The position numbers were made by a program, and so were the translations under genes. Shown one piece after another: positions 18,861 to 27,492 of a stretch of DNA of 64,000 bases. Positions within the stretch are counted from its first letter, which is position 1, and every line of letters begins with the position of its first letter. The stretch is from Terriglobia bacterium (GTDB taxonomy: Bacteria > Acidobacteriota > Terriglobia > Terriglobales > Acidobacteriaceae), in NCBI GenBank assembly GCA_021324365.1, contig JAJPJE010000068.1, positions 29,709 through 93,708 of the forward strand, read 5' to 3'. Below the pieces are notes generated by a model. That model saw only the letters and a program-made list of their open reading frames with translations, ran no database searches and was not told where the DNA came from.

Positions 18861-20075
18861 CTAAGAGATAATACCCAGGCGCTTGCCCACGCGTTTCAGC
18901 ACTTCCAGTGCCTGATCCAGATCCTCACGCGTGTGAGTCGCTGTCATAATCGCCCGGATACGAGCCTTACCTTCAGGCACGGTGGGAAACGCAATCCCCG
19001 TAGCCATCACGCCTTCTTTAAACAGTTCGCGCGAAAACTCCATCGCCAGGCGGCCTTCGCCAACAATCAAAGGCGTGATCGGCGTTTCGCTCGCAGGCGT
19101 GTTTTTACCACCGATGTTGAAGCCGAGATTCCCGAGCTCTTTCTTGAAGAAACGAGTGTTCTCCCAGAGTCGGTCGATGCGCTCGGGTTCCTTCTCAAGG
19201 ACGTCGAATGCTGCAAGGCAAGTGGCTGCGACAGATGGCGGATGCGATGTCGAGAATAGGAATGGCCGTCCACGGTGGTATAGAAATTCGATCAGATCGC
19301 GTGAGCCGCAAACATATCCACCCAGCGCGCCGATCGCTTTCGACAGTGTTCCTACCTGCACATCCACGCGTCCATGAACGTTGAAATGATCGATCGTGCC
19401 GCGGCCGTTACGGCCGAGCACGCCAGAAGCATGCGCGTCGTCGACCATCATAATGGCGCCATACTTTTCCGCGAGATCGCACAGACCAGGTAGCGGCCCG
19501 ACGTCACCATCCATCGAGAAAACACCGTCGGTAATGAGCAGCTTATGCCCGGGCTGATCCCTTACGCTCGCCAGTTGCTCTTCCGCATGGCCAAGATCTT
19601 TGTGCCGGAAGACAAGAATCTTCGCGCGTGAGAGGCGGGCACCATCGATGATGGACGCGTGATTCAGTTCATCGGAGATGATGAAATCTTCTTTTCCCAG
19701 GATTGCCGAAACCGTACCTGAATTTGCAGTGAAACCCGACTGGAAGACCACGCAGGCTTCCACGTTCTTGAAACGCGCAATCTTTTCTTCCAACTGCATG
19801 TGCAGCGACATCGTGCCGGCGATCGTGCGTACCGCACCGGATCCCACGCCATATTTCCGTGTCGCTTCCAGCGCCGCCTCGCGCAGCTTCGGATGGGTGG
19901 TCAGTCCGAGATAGTTATTCGATGCCAGGTTGATAACCTTCTTGCCATCGAAGGTACACACCGCAGCCTGCTCGTCCTGGAGCACGCGAAGATGGAAGTA
20001 GGTGCCCTTGGCCTTCAGGTCTTCCAGTTGGTCGTGGAGAAAAGTAAGAGGATTGGTGCGAGTAGCGGTATTCAT
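18861..20075 (-). CDS. kbl: 2-amino-3-ketobutyrate CoA ligase (glycine C-acetyltransferase)
   Basis: About 404 residues. PLP-dependent alpha-oxoamine synthase that cleaves 2-amino-3-oxobutyrate with CoA to glycine and acetyl-CoA, the second step of threonine catabolism. Motifs: NNYLGLTTHP near the front, DELNHASIIDGARLS, DDAHASGVLG, and the PLP lysine in GTLSKAIGALGG. ATG 20075 is chosen over a GTG 12 bases earlier because GGAGG lies 6 bases ahead. It follows tdh on the same strand with a 221-base gap, so the two may be separately promoted. Confidence 0.95.
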   Translation of the reverse strand: MNTATRTNPLTFLHDQLEDLKAKGTYFHLRVLQDEQAAVCTFDGKKVINLASNNYLGLTTHPKLREAALEATRKYGVGSGAVRTIAGTMSLHMQLEEKIARFKNVEACVVFQSGFTANSGTVSAILGKEDFIISDELNHASIIDGARLSRAKILVFRHKDLGHAEEQLASVRDQPGHKLLITDGVFSMDGDVGPLPGLCDLAEKYGAIMMVDDAHASGVLGRNGRGTIDHFNVHGRVDVQVGTLSKAIGALGGYVCGSRDLIEFLYHRGRPFLFSTSHPPSVAATCLAAFDVLEKEPERIDRLWENTRFFKKELGNLGFNIGGKNTPASETPITPLIVGEGRLAMEFSRELFKEGVMATGIAFPTVPEGKARIRAIMTATHTREDLDQALEVLKRVGKRLGIIS

Positions 20076-20296
20076 GAAAACCTCCACCGCAGATTCACGC
20101 GGATGAATTCAGATGAGATTTTAGAACATGAGAGCGGCGTATCAGACCCAGACAGGTCAGGGATTTCCGGGAGCGGCCTCATTCGAACCGTCCAAGCAGA
20201 ACTCACATCGAACAAGCCCGAAGGGCGCCAAAGGAACGCCCGACACGGAAGTGCTGGGAATCTAGATGGGAGCCCGAACGAGTTCCGACTATTTAT

Positions 20297-21349
20297 TTAT
20301 CTATTCCCATTCGGATACAACAGGATCTTGCTAGCTTCCCCGGTTCTCAGCCGTTCCATGCCCTTGTTGAAGTCCTGCATTGCAAGCCTATCGGTGATCA
20401 CCGGATGCAGATCCAGCTTTCCGGCCTTGAGCAGCGCGGTCATCTGATACCACGTCTGATACATCTTGCGGCCGTTGATCCCCTGAATGGTGGCGCCTTT
20501 GAAGATGATGTCGTCTGCGAAATCCAGTGAGATCGGTCGCGAAGGAATTCCCAGCAGTGAGATACGTCCGCCGCGCCGCAGAATGTCGAAACCAGTGCGA
20601 ATCGCTGAGGGATGCCCTGCCATTTCCAACACGACATCCACGCCGATTCCGTCCGTGGCGTCTAGCACAATCTGCTTGGCGTCTTCCACGGCAGGATCGA
20701 TCACGTAATCGGCTTTCATCTGCTGGGCGATCGCGCGACGATATTTGTTTGTTTCAATAGCAAAAACCTGTGTCGCTCCGCAGGCGCGTGCTACAGCAAT
20801 CGAAAATAGCCCGATCGGTCCCGTGCCGGTGATCGCGACTGTTTTTGCCGCGATCTCACCGGCGAGTACCGTGTGTACGGCATTGCCCAGTGGATCGAGT
20901 ATCGATGCGTATTCCTTCGGGATAGACGGATCGAGCTTCCAGATATTCGATTCCGGGATGACCACATATTCGGCGAATGCGCCGTTAGCATCCACTCCGA
21001 TGATCTTCACGTGTTGGCAGATGTGCGCTTCGCCTGTGCGGCATTGGAGGCACTTGCCACAGGCAACGTGCATCTCGGCGGAAACAAAGTCGCCTTCCTT
21101 TACAGTGGTGACTTCTTTCCCGACAGCGGCAACGTGACCACAAAATTCGTGGCCTGGAATTAGCGGAGGATGAATACGGTTTTGAGCCCAGGGGTCCCAG
21201 TTATAAATATGAAGATCGGTGCCGCAAACCGACGCCACATCAACCTTCACCAGCACATCGGCGAGTCCGACCTGGGGGACTTTCACCTGCCGGATTTCAG
21301 CTCCCGGCGCGGGATTAGGTTTTACTACGGCCAGCATTGTGTCAGGCAT
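20297..21349 (-). CDS. tdh: L-threonine 3-dehydrogenase
   Basis: 350 residues. Zinc-dependent medium-chain dehydrogenase oxidising threonine to 2-amino-3-ketobutyrate with NAD+. Catalytic zinc site: Cys in VCGTDLHIYNW and HEFCGHV; structural zinc cysteines in CGKCLQCRTGEAHIC; Rossmann motif GTGPIGLFSIAVARA. Together with kbl downstream this gives the threonine-to-glycine pathway. ATG with AAGGATTTT upstream. Length typical. Confidence 0.95.
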   Translation of the reverse strand: MPDTMLAVVKPNPAPGAEIRQVKVPQVGLADVLVKVDVASVCGTDLHIYNWDPWAQNRIHPPLIPGHEFCGHVAAVGKEVTTVKEGDFVSAEMHVACGKCLQCRTGEAHICQHVKIIGVDANGAFAEYVVIPESNIWKLDPSIPKEYASILDPLGNAVHTVLAGEIAAKTVAITGTGPIGLFSIAVARACGATQVFAIETNKYRRAIAQQMKADYVIDPAVEDAKQIVLDATDGIGVDVVLEMAGHPSAIRTGFDILRRGGRISLLGIPSRPISLDFADDIIFKGATIQGINGRKMYQTWYQMTALLKAGKLDLHPVITDRLAMQDFNKGMERLRTGEASKILLYPNGNR

Positions 21350-21441
21350 ACAAAATCCTTGTTGCCGGGCCGATACCGCACGCGTGTTCGCACGATCTTA
21401 TGAAGGGACTGTGGCGAGGCAAACCCGTGATTCTAGCACGC

Positions 21442-21822
21442 TCATGCCGCGGGAGGTTCGGGAAGCGGCGGCATGGGTGGCGGTTGAATTGGCAGAGCGG
21501 GTACAACCGGCACCACGTCGAGTTCCATTTCGATTCCGCCCACCCAGCGCGCTACCAGGTTGTAGACGAGAGCGCCAATAGCTCCAAAGATGAAGCCCAT
21601 CAGCCCATACCCGATCGGTGCAGCAATCGCCATGATGATTCCAAACGCAATCCCAAATCCTGCGGCGGCATTCGCTCCGCTGCCTGGAACCTGTTTCATG
21701 GCGAGAGATGAGGCCAAGCCGATTACCAGGAAAATAGGGAAGACCACTAGCCCGATTGCGCCGTAAATGAGCCCGAAAATCTTTGCTACCGACATTACTC
21801 CGACAGACTTGATGCGATGCAT
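21442..21822 (-). CDS. Small membrane protein, second of a tandem paralogue pair
   Basis: 126 residues from ATG 21822, preceded by AAAGGAGCGAAC. Two transmembrane segments (about 15-38 and 55-80) are followed by NLVARWVGGIEMEL and a proline-rich tail. The sequence MHRIKSVGVMSVAKI is nearly that of the upstream neighbour (MHRIRSVGVLSLAKV), so the pair arose by tandem duplication. Resembles DUF3566-type two-helix membrane proteins; function unknown. The Pro-rich C-terminus is unique to this copy. Confidence 0.75.
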   Translation of the reverse strand: MHRIKSVGVMSVAKIFGLIYGAIGLVVFPIFLVIGLASSLAMKQVPGSGANAAAGFGIAFGIIMAIAAPIGYGLMGFIFGAIGALVYNLVARWVGGIEMELDVVPVVPALPIQPPPMPPLPEPPAA

Positions 21823-21845
21823 GTTCGCTCCTTTGTTGATCAGGC

Positions 21846-22178
21846 TCACACAACAACTTGCGTCGGCGAGGCTTCAACTTCCATTTCGATTCCGCCAACC
21901 CAGCGTGCCATCAGGTTGTAGAGCAGTGCGCCGACTGCGCCGGTAATGAATCCGATCAGGCCATAAAAGACCGGGGCCAAGACTGCCATTGCGATGGCGA
22001 ATGCGGGTCCGAGAAACGCGAATGGATTATTGCCATTCATATTTCCTTGTTTGCCTGCAATCGCCATGGAAAACGCCATCAGCAGAAAGAAAGGAATGAG
22101 CAGCAATCCCAGTGCGGCATGAACCATCCCGGAAACTTTAGCTAGCGACAAAACTCCCACGGATCGAATGCGATGCAT
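21846..22178 (-). CDS. Small membrane protein, first of a tandem paralogue pair
   Basis: 110 residues with ATG 22178 preceded by the strong ribosome site AGGAGGTCACG. Two hydrophobic segments (LLLIPFFLLMAFSMAI and AFAIAMAVLAPVFYGLIGF) are followed by NLMARWVGGIEMEV. Closely related to the next gene, 23 bases downstream. The pair likely forms an operon. No enzymatic residues are seen; DUF3566-like by appearance only. Confidence 0.75.
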   Translation of the reverse strand: MHRIRSVGVLSLAKVSGMVHAALGLLLIPFFLLMAFSMAIAGKQGNMNGNNPFAFLGPAFAIAMAVLAPVFYGLIGFITGAVGALLYNLMARWVGGIEMEVEASPTQVVV

Positions 22179-22323
22179 CGTGACCTCCTGTGAAAAGAAA
22201 CAATGGAATGTTGCCTCATGTCATCTCTTTGAACAACTGACGCCGTTGGTTCAGCGCCGCCAAATTTCATTCAGAAGCCTCGTATATGAGTCCGGGTGCG
22301 ACCTCCGCGTCCTCTCGATGAAA

Positions 22324-23964
22324 TCACGCCTTGCCCCATCCTCCCCCACCTGGAGATTCGATCCGTATACGCTCGCCGCATTTCAGACGCACGCTGGTTT
22401 TACTGGCAAGCTCTTCTCTCGTTCCGCTGGCGCGAATTGCGACCGACCGTCCCGGTCTGCCTGATTCTCCGCCTTGAAGACCGTAAGGTGCCGTCTTGCG
22501 CCGGTCGGAAAGTATCGTGACTTCTGCATCGGCCAGCAGTTCGACCTCGCGCACCAGTCCATCCCCGCCCGCGTACAAACCTGCGCCTCCGCTGCCGCGG
22601 CGAAGCGAATACTCCGTTACACGAAATGGGTATGCGTATTCGAGGGCTTCTACCGGTGTGTTGAGGGAATTGGTCATGTGCGTGTGCACGCCGGAAACGC
22701 CAGCTTTGGTGGGCCGGCCGCCAGTCGCCCCTGCGACCGTTTCGTAGTATGCGAAAGGCTCAGCAGTACGTGGATCGATACCGCCAATCGTAAGATTGTT
22801 CATTGTTCCGCTGGAAGCGGCGGGAATGCCATCCGGCAAAAGATGTGAGAGCGCCTTTAGGAGCACGTCCACGATTCGCTGTGAGGTCTCCACATTTCCC
22901 CCCGCGACAGAAGCAGGTGGGCGAGCATTCACCACCGTTCCACTTGGGGCAATCACTTCAATCGGGTGCATGAGTCCTGCGGTGGCGGGAACATCTTCGG
23001 CAACGAGGCATCGGAACACATAGAAGCATGCTGAATACGCAATGGCCTCCACGGCATTAATGCTCCCTGCGACCTGCGGCGAGGAACCGCTGAAGTCAAT
23101 AGTCGCCGCGTGGCGCCGGCGCGCCTTCGCTTTGCTCAAGGCACTCGCCGCTTTGCGACTGTCGTGAATCCGAATCGAAACCGAAACCCTCACGGGCTCG
23201 TCGCTCACGCCATCGTTATCCAGGAAGTCTTCAGCTTGGCCAATTCCTGCAGGCACCCGGCCCAAAAATGCAAGCATCATCTCTTCGGAATATTCCAGCA
23301 GGTCGGCCGCCGCTTGTTGTACACGCGGCATTCCGTAACGATAAGCAACCTGGCGGAGTCTCATTTCTCCCGTGTGGCACGCCGCGATTTGCGCATTCAG
23401 ATCGCCTTCGCGCTCTACTGGAGTCCGCACATTAGCCAGCAGCAGTGCCAAAACATCGCGGTCCACTTCACCTCGCCGGATCAATCTCACTGGAGAAATC
23501 CGAAATCCTTCCTGGTAAATCTCGCGGCAGATTCCCATCGATCCCGCATATGTTCCACCAACATCGGAGTGATGCGCACGAGACGCAACGTAGAAGTCGG
23601 CAGCGTGTGATCTCGCGGATCTGGCGAGCTTCTTAGCGATAAACACCGGCGCCACGAGCGTGACATCCGGCAAGTGAGTTCCACCGGCGAAGGGATCATT
23701 CAGCATTGCTACGTCGCCGGGGCCAAGTTGCAGTTCCCTGATTGCGGCGCGCACGGACATCGGCATCGATCCGAGATGCACCGGCATGTGATCGCCCATT
23801 GCAATTACTTCGCCCGCGCTGTTGAAAACCGCGCACGAATAATCCCGCCGCTCCTTGATGTTCGGTGAGAATGCCGTGCGGCGCAGAGCAGCGCCCATTT
23901 CTTCCGCGATGGAGTGGAAAATGTTTTTGAAGATCTCGAGTTCGATGGGATCGCGCTTGTTCAC
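22324..23964 (-). CDS. Hydantoinase B/oxoprolinase-family protein
   Basis: 546 residues, full length for the HyuB family, starting at GTG 23964. Typical landmarks: DPIELEIFKNIFHSIAEEMG at the start, DYSCAVFNSAGEVIAMGDHM, NDPFAGGTHLPDVTL, RAHHSDVGG, and the C-terminal PGGGGWGK. HyuB normally works with HyuA in an ATP-dependent hydantoin, 5-oxoproline or acetone-type carboxylation reaction. No HyuA is present next to it, so the partner must be elsewhere or missing. Substrate undetermined. Confidence 0.9.
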   Translation of the reverse strand: MNKRDPIELEIFKNIFHSIAEEMGAALRRTAFSPNIKERRDYSCAVFNSAGEVIAMGDHMPVHLGSMPMSVRAAIRELQLGPGDVAMLNDPFAGGTHLPDVTLVAPVFIAKKLARSARSHAADFYVASRAHHSDVGGTYAGSMGICREIYQEGFRISPVRLIRRGEVDRDVLALLLANVRTPVEREGDLNAQIAACHTGEMRLRQVAYRYGMPRVQQAAADLLEYSEEMMLAFLGRVPAGIGQAEDFLDNDGVSDEPVRVSVSIRIHDSRKAASALSKAKARRRHAATIDFSGSSPQVAGSINAVEAIAYSACFYVFRCLVAEDVPATAGLMHPIEVIAPSGTVVNARPPASVAGGNVETSQRIVDVLLKALSHLLPDGIPAASSGTMNNLTIGGIDPRTAEPFAYYETVAGATGGRPTKAGVSGVHTHMTNSLNTPVEALEYAYPFRVTEYSLRRGSGGAGLYAGGDGLVREVELLADAEVTILSDRRKTAPYGLQGGESGRPGRSVAIRASGTREELASKTSVRLKCGERIRIESPGGGGWGKA

Positions 23965-24299
23965 GATGCCATTTCACCACGGAGACACGGAGGCACGGAA
24001 AAGAATTTCAGGATTGGCAATTGAGATTGCAGATCGGACCAATTGGCGAAAGTTGAAATCAAGAGAGTCAGAATCCTGCATTCCGCAGTCTCTCCGTGCC
24101 CCGTGGGAAGAAACGGTGTGTGAGAAATCCGATAAGCAAAGAATTGCTTCTTCGACAAGATATTTTTCTTGACAACCCTCAACAGTACACCGCAATATCT
24201 TGTGTCATACAGGCTGCTCGCCCAAATTGTAGGGCGGGGAATGTAGTTGGGCCCCAATCCAAAACCTTCAAGGGAGAAGGTTCCAGGAGGTCAACAAAC
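23965..24299. other. 335-base intergenic region with repeat-like DNA and a promoter candidate
   Basis: No gene-like open frame is convincing. At 23975-23998 there is a CCACGGAGACACGGAGGCAC repeat tract just upstream of the HyuB start. Around 24002-24040 lies degenerate GATTGCAGAT-type sequence. TTGACA at 24169-24174 is a good -35 element; the best -10 matches (CAATAT 24193 or TATCTT 24196) are weak. This promoter would drive the tiny lysine-rich gene downstream. Confidence 0.5.
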
Positions 24300-24350
24300 A
24301 TGGCAACAAAGAAAAAGGCAAAAAAAGCGGCTACAAAGAAAAAGAAGTAA
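24300..24350 (+). CDS. 16-codon lysine-rich mini-protein gene
   Basis: ATG 24300 to TAA 24350 encodes MATKKKAKKAATKKKK, 10 of 16 residues being lysine. The start is preceded by CCAGGAGGTCAACAAAC (a near-perfect Shine-Dalgarno at 24284-24291), and the gene is followed by a textbook terminator at 24387-24414, so it looks like a free-standing transcription unit. The product would be a very basic peptide likely to bind nucleic acid or ribosomes, reminiscent of the lysine/alanine tails of bacterial histone H1-like proteins. Too short for standard gene callers. Could alternatively be a regulatory leader peptide, but the terminator is 36 bases after its stop. Confidence 0.6.
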   Translation: MATKKKAKKAATKKKK

Positions 24351-24386
24351 CAGCCGCGGTTGCATAGTAGAAGTGGAAGAGGGTTG

Positions 24387-24414
24387 AGGGCCTCCCGCGG
24401 TGGAGGCCCTTTTT
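24387..24414 (+). terminator. Strong Rho-independent terminator
   Basis: AGGGCCTCC, 6-base loop CGCGGT, then GGAGGCCCT followed by TTTT. Perfect 9-base stem plus T-tract. It ends the transcript of the 16-codon gene. Confidence 0.88.
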
Positions 24415-24530
24415 ACTGCGGCACTTGTTTCATCGGTGCTGTCCATGCTAGAAATCGCGTAATATTCTGTAAGTGGGAACGACATCTGGCCGATGGTTTA
24501 GTAATCAAATCCAGATTCTCCGAGCAGTCC

Positions 24531-24968
24531 ATGAGTGCAAACCGGAAGTCCGCCACGAACAGGAAAGCCGAAGAAGTACTGATCCCCGAAAAGCTGTATT
24601 TCCGCATTGGTGAGGTCAGCCGCCTGTGCAAACTACCAGCCTATGTGCTGCGCTTCTGGGAGACGGAATTCCCGCAACTGAAGCCCACAAAGAGCGGCAC
24701 CGGCCAGCGTATGTATCGTCGACGAGAGGTGGAACTGGCGCTTCGTATCAAGAAACTCTTATACGAAGAAGGATTCACGATTGCCGGCGCGCGGCAGCAG
24801 TTGAAACTAGAAGCCAAGCCCGCCAAGATGCAACCTGCATTGCCGTTTCTGGCACCGCCGAATAACGACAGCTTGAAGCGTGTGCGCACACAGTTACAGG
24901 AGATCCTGGCCATTCTTTCCGCCAAATCGCACCCGCACCCGAAACCGGCGGCCGCGGCGCAGAAATAG
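24531..24968 (+). CDS. MerR-family transcriptional regulator
   Basis: 145 residues from ATG 24531. The N-terminal winged helix-turn-helix is clear: [20 protein letters not shown], then [10 protein letters not shown] and [15 protein letters not shown]. The wing and helix pattern is that of the MerR/HTH-17 type found in many acidobacteria and proteobacteria downstream of ihfA/pheT. The C-terminal part (PALPFLAPP... LQEILAILS) is short and has no effector-binding Cys or ligand domain, so it may be a constitutive or partner-dependent DNA binder. Target not evident. Confidence 0.88.
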   Translation: MSANRKSATNRKAEEVLIPEKLYFRIGEVSRLCKLPAYVLRFWETEFPQLKPTKSGTGQRMYRRREVELALRIKKLLYEEGFTIAGARQQLKLEAKPAKMQPALPFLAPPNNDSLKRVRTQLQEILAILSAKSHPHPKPAAAAQK

Positions 24969-25034
24969 GCTTTGGCAGGGCACCCTCGGCGTTGAGCCTA
25001 AGGCGGAGTCAAACTGAACTGGACTGCCGACTCA

Positions 25035-26378
25035 CTATTTCGCTGCTTCGTATACCAGCCTTCCGCCTACGATGCTCACCATCGCTTTACCCGTCAGCTT
25101 CCAACCCCCGAATGGTGTGTTCTTCGACTTCGACCGCGATTCTTTCCAATCGAATGTCCATTTCCGTTTCGGATCGAAGATCGTCACATCGGCAGGTGCG
25201 CCTGCAGAGAGTTGACCCCGTCCGCCAAGCGAGAGAATCCGTCCGGGATTCGCGGTCAACAGCTCTACAACCCGCTGCAACGGAATGCCACGTTTTTCGT
25301 GTAACTCGCTGATTCCTAACCCGAGCGCGGTTTCCAACCCCGTGATATCGAATGCCGCGCGATCGAACTCCACCATCTTCTCGTGATGCGCATGCGGGGC
25401 GTGATCGGTAGCTATGGCATCAATGGTTCCGTCTTCCAACGCCATTAACATGGCTTCGCGGTCTTCCTGCGAGCGCAGCGGCGGATTCATCTTGTAGCGC
25501 GTGTCGTATCCTGCCACCGCTTCCTCCGTCAGCGAGAAGTGGTGCGGCGTGACCTCGCAGCTTACGCGCACACCTTCGCGCTTCCCACGCCTTACTTCCT
25601 CGACAGCCGCCGCCGTCGAAATGTGGGCGACATGTATATGCGCACCCGTCTTTCTCGCGAGTTCAATATCGCGGCGTACGATCGCTGCTTCCGCCTCTGC
25701 CGGCATTCCACGCAATCCGAGGCGAAGTGAGACCGCACCGTAATTCATCTGCGTGCCTGCGGTTACTCGCGTGTCTTCGGCATGCTGAATCACCGGAAAG
25801 CCCGTGCGTTTAGCTGCCTCCAGCGCTTCTCGCATGATCTGGTCATCGAGGATCGGCCTGCCGTCATCGCTGACCGCGACCGCACCAGCCTCCCGCAGTG
25901 CGTAGAAATCTGTAAGTTTTTCGCCTTGACTGCCCAGCGTTGCTGCCGCGATCGGGAAGACGTTGACCAAAGCGCCGCGTTCGGGCGACTGCATCCAGCG
26001 CGTGGTTTCAACCGAATCGTTCACCGGTTGTGTATTCGGCATCGCGCAGACTGACGTGAATCCACCCTTGGCCGCCGCTGCCGTTCCGGTTGCGATCGTC
26101 TCCTTGTACGCTTGTCCGGGTTCGCGCAGGTGGACGTGCAAATCAATGAAACCTGGCGCGACGATCAGGCCCTTCGCCTCGATCGTCCGCTCGGCTTTTT
26201 CCTTCAGCTTCGGAGCGACCGCCGCGATCTTTCCATCGCGAATAAATACGTCCGCAGGGCCGTCCACCCCATTTGCCGGATCGATTACATGCCCGCCACA
26301 GATGAGGAGTGACTTCGGCGGCTGCTTCGAATCGAGCCGCTGATTAACGCTCATAAACGCCGATTCTTTTCTTGTCAT
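25035..26378 (-). CDS. pyrC: Dihydroorotase, class I
   Basis: 447 residues. Zinc amidohydrolase converting carbamoyl-aspartate to dihydroorotate in pyrimidine synthesis. Metal motif DLHVHLREPG (HxH), the QHAED segment, HIHVAHIST and the late ATDHAPH with catalytic Asp are all present. ATG with AGGAAAGCA upstream. Third gene of a pyrR-pyrB-pyrC cluster on the minus strand, with a 156-base gap after pyrB containing dispersed-repeat sequence. Confidence 0.96.
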   Translation of the reverse strand: MTRKESAFMSVNQRLDSKQPPKSLLICGGHVIDPANGVDGPADVFIRDGKIAAVAPKLKEKAERTIEAKGLIVAPGFIDLHVHLREPGQAYKETIATGTAAAAKGGFTSVCAMPNTQPVNDSVETTRWMQSPERGALVNVFPIAAATLGSQGEKLTDFYALREAGAVAVSDDGRPILDDQIMREALEAAKRTGFPVIQHAEDTRVTAGTQMNYGAVSLRLGLRGMPAEAEAAIVRRDIELARKTGAHIHVAHISTAAAVEEVRRGKREGVRVSCEVTPHHFSLTEEAVAGYDTRYKMNPPLRSQEDREAMLMALEDGTIDAIATDHAPHAHHEKMVEFDRAAFDITGLETALGLGISELHEKRGIPLQRVVELLTANPGRILSLGGRGQLSAGAPADVTIFDPKRKWTFDWKESRSKSKNTPFGGWKLTGKAMVSIVGGRLVYEAAK

Positions 26379-26534
26379 TGCTTTCCTACCACAGAGTCAC
26401 AGAGACACAGAGCCAGTCGGATGATCGAAAACAAAGGCGACGGCTTCGGGCGGTTTGGGCTGCGATTTTAGATTGCCCATTACCATTTACCCGATTGCCC
26501 GATCTCTTCTGCGCCTCTCTTTGGCGGATTCCTT

Positions 26535-27440
26535 TCACGCCAGCGCTCTTGCGAGAATCGCCATTCTCACCGCCACGCCATTACGCACCTGTTCCCGGAT
26601 GACAGAATTCGGTCCATCAGCTACTTCGCTGGTGACTTCCAGTCCGCGGATGATCGGACCTGGGTGCATGACAATCGCGTCTTTTTTCGCTGCCTTTAGA
26701 CGCTCCGGGCGCAATTGGTAACGCTCAATGTAATCGCCGAGGCTCAACTGCAAACCGGCAAGGCGTTCTTTCTGAATGCGCAATGCAATTACGACATCCG
26801 TCCCTGTGAGAGCTTCTTCCAGATCGCGCGTCACGGTGACGCCCGGCGCGAGGGTTGCAGAAATATCAGGAACCAGTTCCGGCGGTCCGCAGAGGACGAC
26901 TTTCGATCCGAACTTACTTAGCAGATGAACATCGGAACGCACCACACGGCTATGAAAGATGTCACCGATCATCGCGACTCGCAAGCCTTTCAGCGTTTTC
27001 TTGTGCTCCAGGATCGTATAGGCGTCGAGCAATCCTTGCGACGGGTGTTCGTGCATGCCGTCACCGGCATTGATTACCGGCACCGGAACATGTCGCGCCA
27101 GCATGTAGGGCGCACCAGACGAAGGATGCCGGATAACGATTGCCTGCGCGCCCAGAGATGTAACCGTATACCCGGTATCGATCAGTGATTCGCCCTTCTC
27201 GATACTCGAAGCCGAAGCCGATACCAGCGCTGTCGTCGCGCCCAGCGCCTTGGCGGCGAATTCAAATGAGACTCGCGTACGCGTCGAGGATTCGTAGAAC
27301 AGCAGGACAACGCGTTTCCCGCTTAGCACGGGCTTTACTTTGCCGCGCTTCATCTTGCGGGCTTCTTGCAGAATAGAGCTGATTTCTTTGGTGGTGAGGT
27401 TTTCCAGTCCGAGCAAGGAACCGCGAGCAGGTTGGTTCAT
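26535..27440 (-). CDS. pyrB: Aspartate carbamoyltransferase catalytic subunit
   Basis: About 301 residues. Condenses carbamoyl phosphate and aspartate, the first committed pyrimidine step. Carbamoyl-phosphate motif STRTRVSFE and the HPSQGLLDAYTI segment are intact; MHPGPIIRGLEV near the end is characteristic. ATG 27440 (MNQPARGSLLG) is preferred over an in-frame TTG 18 bases earlier. 52 bases downstream of pyrR. No regulatory chain gene (pyrI) is seen nearby, as expected for the bacterial type. Confidence 0.96.
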   Translation of the reverse strand: MNQPARGSLLGLENLTTKEISSILQEARKMKRGKVKPVLSGKRVVLLFYESSTRTRVSFEFAAKALGATTALVSASASSIEKGESLIDTGYTVTSLGAQAIVIRHPSSGAPYMLARHVPVPVINAGDGMHEHPSQGLLDAYTILEHKKTLKGLRVAMIGDIFHSRVVRSDVHLLSKFGSKVVLCGPPELVPDISATLAPGVTVTRDLEEALTGTDVVIALRIQKERLAGLQLSLGDYIERYQLRPERLKAAKKDAIVMHPGPIIRGLEVTSEVADGPNSVIREQVRNGVAVRMAILARALA

Positions 27441-27492
27441 AAGTTGGTACCCATCCAAACCGTTCTCGGACTTGGGTGGGGTCTGAGTCCGT

